A stretch of 64,000 bases of DNA from Alkaliphilus metalliredigens QYMF (lineage in GTDB: Bacteria > Bacillota > Clostridia > Peptostreptococcales > Natronincolaceae). Under the pieces are notes generated by a model, which was given only the letters and a program-made list of their open reading frames with translations, did no database searches and was not told the origin of the DNA. The DNA is taken from NCBI RefSeq assembly GCF_000016985.1, contig NC_009633.1, positions 2,108,001 through 2,172,000 on the forward strand, in the 5' to 3' direction. Shown here one piece after another: positions 60,699-64,000 of the stretch. Within the stretch, counting starts at the first letter, position 1. Each line of letters starts with the position of its first letter. A program made the position numbers and the translations under genes.

Positions 60699-61349
60699 AT
60701 GGCAAGTGCAACAATGGACTTAAACGTATTAACACAAGCAGTCGGAGATCTTGATGAAGATCTAGTATTAGAGATGTTAAATGATTTCGTAGCAACAGAA
60801 CCAAGTGAAGAGGAAGCTCAAACAGTTGTAGAAGCATGTCAAAAAGGAATGGCTACTGTAGGGGAATTATTTGATCAAGGGGAGTATTTTGTTGGAGATT
60901 TAATCTTTGCTGGAGAAGTACTAACCAGTGCTATTGATACTTTGAAACCTGTATTAGGTTCAGGAACCTCAGCAAAAATAGGAAAAATAGTTTTAGGTAC
61001 AGTAGAAGGAGACCTACATGATATCGGTAAAAACATCTTCAAAAGTATGGCAGAGGCGGCAGGCTTTGAAGTATATGACATAGGCATAGATCAATCGGCT
61101 AAAGCATTTATAGAAAAAGTGAAAGAAGTGAAGCCTCAGGTGGTAGGCATGAGTGGGGTGCTTACTTTGGCCCTTGATGCTATGAAGGTTATAGTCGATG
61201 AATTTAAAAACGCAGGCTTAAGAGATGATATGAAGATCATTATTGGTGGAAATCCCGTTACTAAGGAATCCTGTGTACAAATAGGTGCAGATGCCTTTAC
61301 TACCAATGCAGCAGAAGGTGTGAAAATCTGTCAGGGGTGGGTGAGTTAA
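60699..61349 (+). CDS. Methyltransferase corrinoid protein
   Basis: A 216-residue cobalamin-binding protein. A helical cap (residues 1-90, B12-binding-2 type) precedes a Rossmann domain with the base-off signature Asp105-Leu-His107-Asp-Ile-Gly110 (GDLHDIGKNIF), His107 being the lower cobalt ligand. The later GMSGVLTLALDAMK and IIGGNPVTKE loops cradle the nucleotide tail. It carries the methyl group between the substrate-demethylating enzyme and the THF methyltransferase. Start behind AAGGGGGAG; next gene begins one base after its stop. Confidence 0.92.
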   Translation: MASATMDLNVLTQAVGDLDEDLVLEMLNDFVATEPSEEEAQTVVEACQKGMATVGELFDQGEYFVGDLIFAGEVLTSAIDTLKPVLGSGTSAKIGKIVLGTVEGDLHDIGKNIFKSMAEAAGFEVYDIGIDQSAKAFIEKVKEVKPQVVGMSGVLTLALDAMKVIVDEFKNAGLRDDMKIIIGGNPVTKESCVQIGADAFTTNAAEGVKICQGWVS

Positions 61350-61350
61350 T

Positions 61351-62508
61351 ATGGAAAATGAAATCGCTTTATCTCAAGAAAGAACGCAATTATTCAAGGA
61401 TTTATACAGGGGAAAAATACCTAAAAGAGTACCGATCGGCGTTAAGTTTTATCCAGAATTTTGCACGCAATATGCTGGAATGGACTTAGTAGAAGTCCAA
61501 TGGAAGACTGAAAAACTTGAAGAAGTTTTTGATAAAGTATGTACGGACTTTGTTTCTGATATACCCCCTATTGCTGCTAATCGATTTATTTCTTTTTATG
61601 AGCTGTTAGGTGCAAAAACCTTTGTCATGAGCTCAGGAGGGTTCATACAGCATCCAGAACTTCATGGTCTGGAGCCTGAAGAATATGATGAGTTTATTGC
61701 TTCACCATATGATTGCATTGTGGAAAAAATATTGCCGAGACTGTATACAAAGTTGGACACAGATTCAAACACCAAGGCTATGAATTTAGCTAAAGGAATG
61801 AAGGCATTTTATGATGAATTTGGGAACTTTGGAGCGATAAAATCAAAAATGATAGAGAAACATGGATATGCCATTTTTCCAGCAAACTCAGGGAGCTTCT
61901 GTGAAGCACCTTATGACTTTGTAGCTGACATTATAAGAGGATTTAAGGGGATTTCTAATGATATAAGAAGACATCCCCAGAAGGTTTTAGAGGCCTGTGA
62001 AGCTGTAACACCTTTAATGATAAAGAAAGGGACACCAGCTGTTCCATCGATAGATGGAGAAACAATGATACCACTGCATATGGCTCCGTATATGCGACAA
62101 AAGGATTTTGAGAAATTCTATTGGCCTACCTTTAAGAAAATGGTTGAATCCCTTGCAGCTAAAGGGCAAGGTGTTTATCTGTTTGTGGAGCATGATTGGA
62201 TGAGATATCTAGATTATTTATATGAACTACCTGAAAATACAAGGATGAGATTTGAATATGGAGATCCTAAGCTAGTCAAGGAAAAGCTAGGGAACAAGCA
62301 TATCCTTAGTGGTTTTTATCCGATTTCTCTACTAAGAAATGGAACAAAAGAACAGTGTATAGATAAGGTTAAAGAACATTTAGATATATTAGCACCTGGA
62401 GGAAGATACTATTTTGATTTAGATAAAGTTGCAATTACTGCAGATAGCGTTAATATTGAAAATTTAAAAGCTGTATTAAATTATGTCTATAAAAATGGAA
62501 AATATTAG
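61351..62508 (+). CDS. Uroporphyrinogen decarboxylase-family methyltransferase (substrate:corrinoid)
   Basis: A 385-residue UroD/MtaA/MtvB-fold TIM barrel. In this superfamily, members beside corrinoid proteins are not decarboxylases but methyltransferases; MtvB-type proteins take methyl from aryl methyl ethers, MtaA/MtbA move it to coenzyme M. Since this is a bacterial acetogen-like setting with a THF methyltransferase, the substrate-side enzyme is more likely. Candidate metal or active-site elements are EHDWMRYLDYLYELP and GGRYYFDLDKVAITADSV. Methoxylated aromatics are possible substrates, but I cannot tell. No MttB-type gene is present. Confidence 0.8.
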   Translation: MENEIALSQERTQLFKDLYRGKIPKRVPIGVKFYPEFCTQYAGMDLVEVQWKTEKLEEVFDKVCTDFVSDIPPIAANRFISFYELLGAKTFVMSSGGFIQHPELHGLEPEEYDEFIASPYDCIVEKILPRLYTKLDTDSNTKAMNLAKGMKAFYDEFGNFGAIKSKMIEKHGYAIFPANSGSFCEAPYDFVADIIRGFKGISNDIRRHPQKVLEACEAVTPLMIKKGTPAVPSIDGETMIPLHMAPYMRQKDFEKFYWPTFKKMVESLAAKGQGVYLFVEHDWMRYLDYLYELPENTRMRFEYGDPKLVKEKLGNKHILSGFYPISLLRNGTKEQCIDKVKEHLDILAPGGRYYFDLDKVAITADSVNIENLKAVLNYVYKNGKY

Positions 62509-62520
62509 GGGGTGGTGAAG

Positions 62521-62664
62521 ATGGAATCAAAATACTATAAGACCTGGGAGGAGTATAAAGCCGATAATCCTGAAATCAAAGAGAGCTTAGAACCAATGAT
62601 GGCACCGAAGCTACAAAAATACGAAGATATGCTATTTAACTTTATTTTATCTTTAGTATTATAA
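62521..62664 (+). CDS. Small hypothetical protein (47 aa)
   Basis: A short frame from the ATG at 62521 behind AGGGGGTGGTG, 12 bases after the UroD-type gene. The product starts MESKYYKTWEEYKADNP, is acidic and helical, and ends in a hydrophobic LFNFILSLVL tail. The excellent ribosome site and tight operon spacing support expression. A stem-loop follows. Function unknown; it could be a small partner of the methyltransferase or the transporter. Confidence 0.6.
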   Translation: MESKYYKTWEEYKADNPEIKESLEPMMAPKLQKYEDMLFNFILSLVL

Positions 62665-62668
62665 GGAA

Positions 62669-62717
62669 GTCATAAGCGTTAACTTAATTTATAGTTACAC
62701 TAGTCAACGCTTATGAC
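62669..62717 (+). terminator. Perfect 12-bp stem-loop before the transporter
   Basis: GTCATAAGCGTT (62669-62680) and AACGCTTATGAC (62706-62717) with a 25-base loop, followed by six A, so it is not a strong terminator on the plus strand; it may tune transporter expression. Confidence 0.7.
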
Positions 62718-62753
62718 AAAAAAGTATAGAAATTCAAATTGGAGGAATGTAAA

Positions 62754-64000
62754 ATGTCTGAAAGAATTAGGAAAGGAATTATAAACGCTTATGGGTTCGG
62801 AGAATTAGGGTTCATAATAATGATGACATTAGCAACAACTTATTACTCCTACTTTCTTACTGATGTTGCTTATATAGGGGCAGCTGCTATGGGTACCATT
62901 CTTTTGGTTGCCAGAATTGTAGATGCTATATCTGTACCAATTGCTGGAGCAATCATTGAAAAAAGTAATATGAAATGGGGAAAATATCGGTCTTGGATTT
63001 TAGCGAGCCCTCCCTTCATACTTCTTTTCTTTATCTTAATGTTTACAAATCTTAATATAAGTCCTGTAGCAAAAGCTATTTATTTAGGGGGATCTTATAT
63101 AATAGCCCATGTATGCGTTAACCTAGGCTATACTAGCTATTTGTCTCTTATACCTATATTGGGAACAGAGCCTAAAGACAGGTTGCTTCTTGCCTCTAGA
63201 AGAGGTCAAGCAAATGCCGCTGGAAAAATTATTTTTAGTGTGATTGCAATGCCTATGATCATTTTTTTAGGAGGTGGGAATGAAGGTAGAGGTTTCTTTA
63301 TAACAACTATTATTTTCACATCACTCATGCTTATTGGGTTTTACATAGTAGCTAATATTTCGAAAGATTTTGATACCAGTAGGGATACAAATACTAAAAA
63401 AGAAAAGCTATCTACTAATGAAATGATTTCTCAAGTCTTTATAAATAAACCACTTCTTATACTGATGTTTACAGAAATAACAAGATGGACTAGTATGTTT
63501 ACATTGTATGGATTGGCAGCTTATTATTTTAGATATGTTGTAGATAATATGTTGATGATATCTGTTTTTTTCACCAGTGTTAATATAGCCATGCTAGTGG
63601 GGACTACTGTCGCTGCGCCTTTAGCCCAAAAAATTGGCAAAAGAAATACTTATCTATGCGGTTTAGGGATTTTGCTTTTAAGCTTAGTATTAGCTTGGCT
63701 AATTGCTAATAATGCTATGACGTTTATTGTCCTTATGACAATTGGATACTTTGGTTTTGCATTTGGAAACAACTTAAATGCAGCCATGTACTCAGATGCT
63801 GTTGATTATGGGGAATGGAAAACTGGAAAAAATGCAAGAGGTTTTATTATGTCAATGTTTTCGTTACCAATAAAAATAGGTATTGCTATTGGTGGAGCAG
63901 CAGTTGGATATGGTCTTGCAGCAATTGGCTATATGGCAGATTCGGTAGCGACAACGCAATTAGTAGGTAGCATAAATATGCTAATAACCTTACTTCCAGC
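62754..64000 (+). CDS. MFS/GPH-family cation symporter, 3' end outside window
   Basis: An open frame of 415 residues to the right edge. It starts at the ATG at 62754 behind GGAGGAATG. It has repeated hydrophobic segments and the GPH (MelB-type) pattern: FGELGFIIMMTLATTYYSYFLTD, ARIVDAISVPIAGAIIEKS with the conserved Asp, KWGKYRSWI, and NAAMYSDAVDYGEWKTGKNARG. GPH proteins move sugars, glucuronides or other small organic solutes with Na+ or H+. As last visible gene of the methyltransferase operon it likely brings in the methylated substrate. The C-terminus is missing. Confidence 0.87.
   Translation, partial: MSERIRKGIINAYGFGELGFIIMMTLATTYYSYFLTDVAYIGAAAMGTILLVARIVDAISVPIAGAIIEKSNMKWGKYRSWILASPPFILLFFILMFTNLNISPVAKAIYLGGSYIIAHVCVNLGYTSYLSLIPILGTEPKDRLLLASRRGQANAAGKIIFSVIAMPMIIFLGGGNEGRGFFITTIIFTSLMLIGFYIVANISKDFDTSRDTNTKKEKLSTNEMISQVFINKPLLILMFTEITRWTSMFTLYGLAAYYFRYVVDNMLMISVFFTSVNIAMLVGTTVAAPLAQKIGKRNTYLCGLGILLLSLVLAWLIANNAMTFIVLMTIGYFGFAFGNNLNAAMYSDAVDYGEWKTGKNARGFIMSMFSLPIKIGIAIGGAAVGYGLAAIGYMADSVATTQLVGSINMLITLLP

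Noticed and set aside
61351-62508. Heme-pathway uroporphyrinogen decarboxylase
   Set aside because: Located between a corrinoid protein and a permease in a methyltransferase operon with no heme genes; the superfamily includes methyltransferases.

Overview
The window is AT-rich and reads like the chromosome of an anaerobic, spore-forming, acetogenic member of the Clostridia; an Alkaliphilus/Natronincola-type organism would fit, but this is an impression from gene content, not a measured assignment. The grounds are a Wood-Ljungdahl locus (acetyl-CoA synthase end, gcvH, acsV), corrinoid methyltransferases, sporulation-type proteins, clostridial promoters and strong Shine-Dalgarno sites.

Region by region. 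1-5.1 kb: the tail of the acs cluster faces a three-gene nickel-handling operon (cooT, DUF3842, a His-rich protein). 5.1-11.3 kb: a non-coding leader with two similar promoter-terminator units precedes a five-gene nickel/peptide-type ABC importer. 11.3-13.6 kb: repeats, a 41-residue ORF, and a MarR/NmrA-type pair with a perfect palindromic operator. 13.8-30.4 kb: an island-like segment bounded by direct 398-bp copies of the 3' end of a lytic transglycosylase gene. It holds a decayed ABC exporter, a Fur-box promoter with two small ORFs, and a 12-gene metallophore locus. That locus has a Cnt-type importer, CntK-like racemase, CntL-like nicotianamine synthase, PLP aminotransferase, HisRS/HisZ-like protein, two ATP-grasp ligases and a MATE exporter. 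IS66 and group II intron relics follow.

30-45 kb: full-length lytic transglycosylase, a cupin, then a sigma-54 enhancer-binding protein and, behind a good -24/-12 promoter, an oligopeptide importer joined to three peptide-hydrolysing genes. These include a beta-lactamase-like/SH3/NlpC fusion and a D-aminopeptidase, and the set looks like a cell-wall peptide scavenging operon. 45-50 kb: hybrid histidine kinase, TetR, a broken Spo0E/GGDEF/HD-GYP gene, an OhrR-type regulator and a small spore-type protein. 50-58 kb: branched-chain amino acid importer (livJHMGF), selO and a nitrilase-family amidase. 58-64 kb: small regulators, then a TetR-controlled three-component corrinoid methyltransferase operon with a cation-symporter-type permease running off the end.

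Together: methyl groups taken from a methylated substrate (59.8-62.5 kb) would enter the folate branch and be condensed by the nickel enzyme acetyl-CoA synthase (1-0.6 kb). Nickel chaperones and up to two metal-type importers could support that demand. The most unusual system is the metallophore locus: it keeps the first two steps of staphylopine-type synthesis but lacks the opine dehydrogenase and carries amide-bond-forming and aaRS-like enzymes instead.
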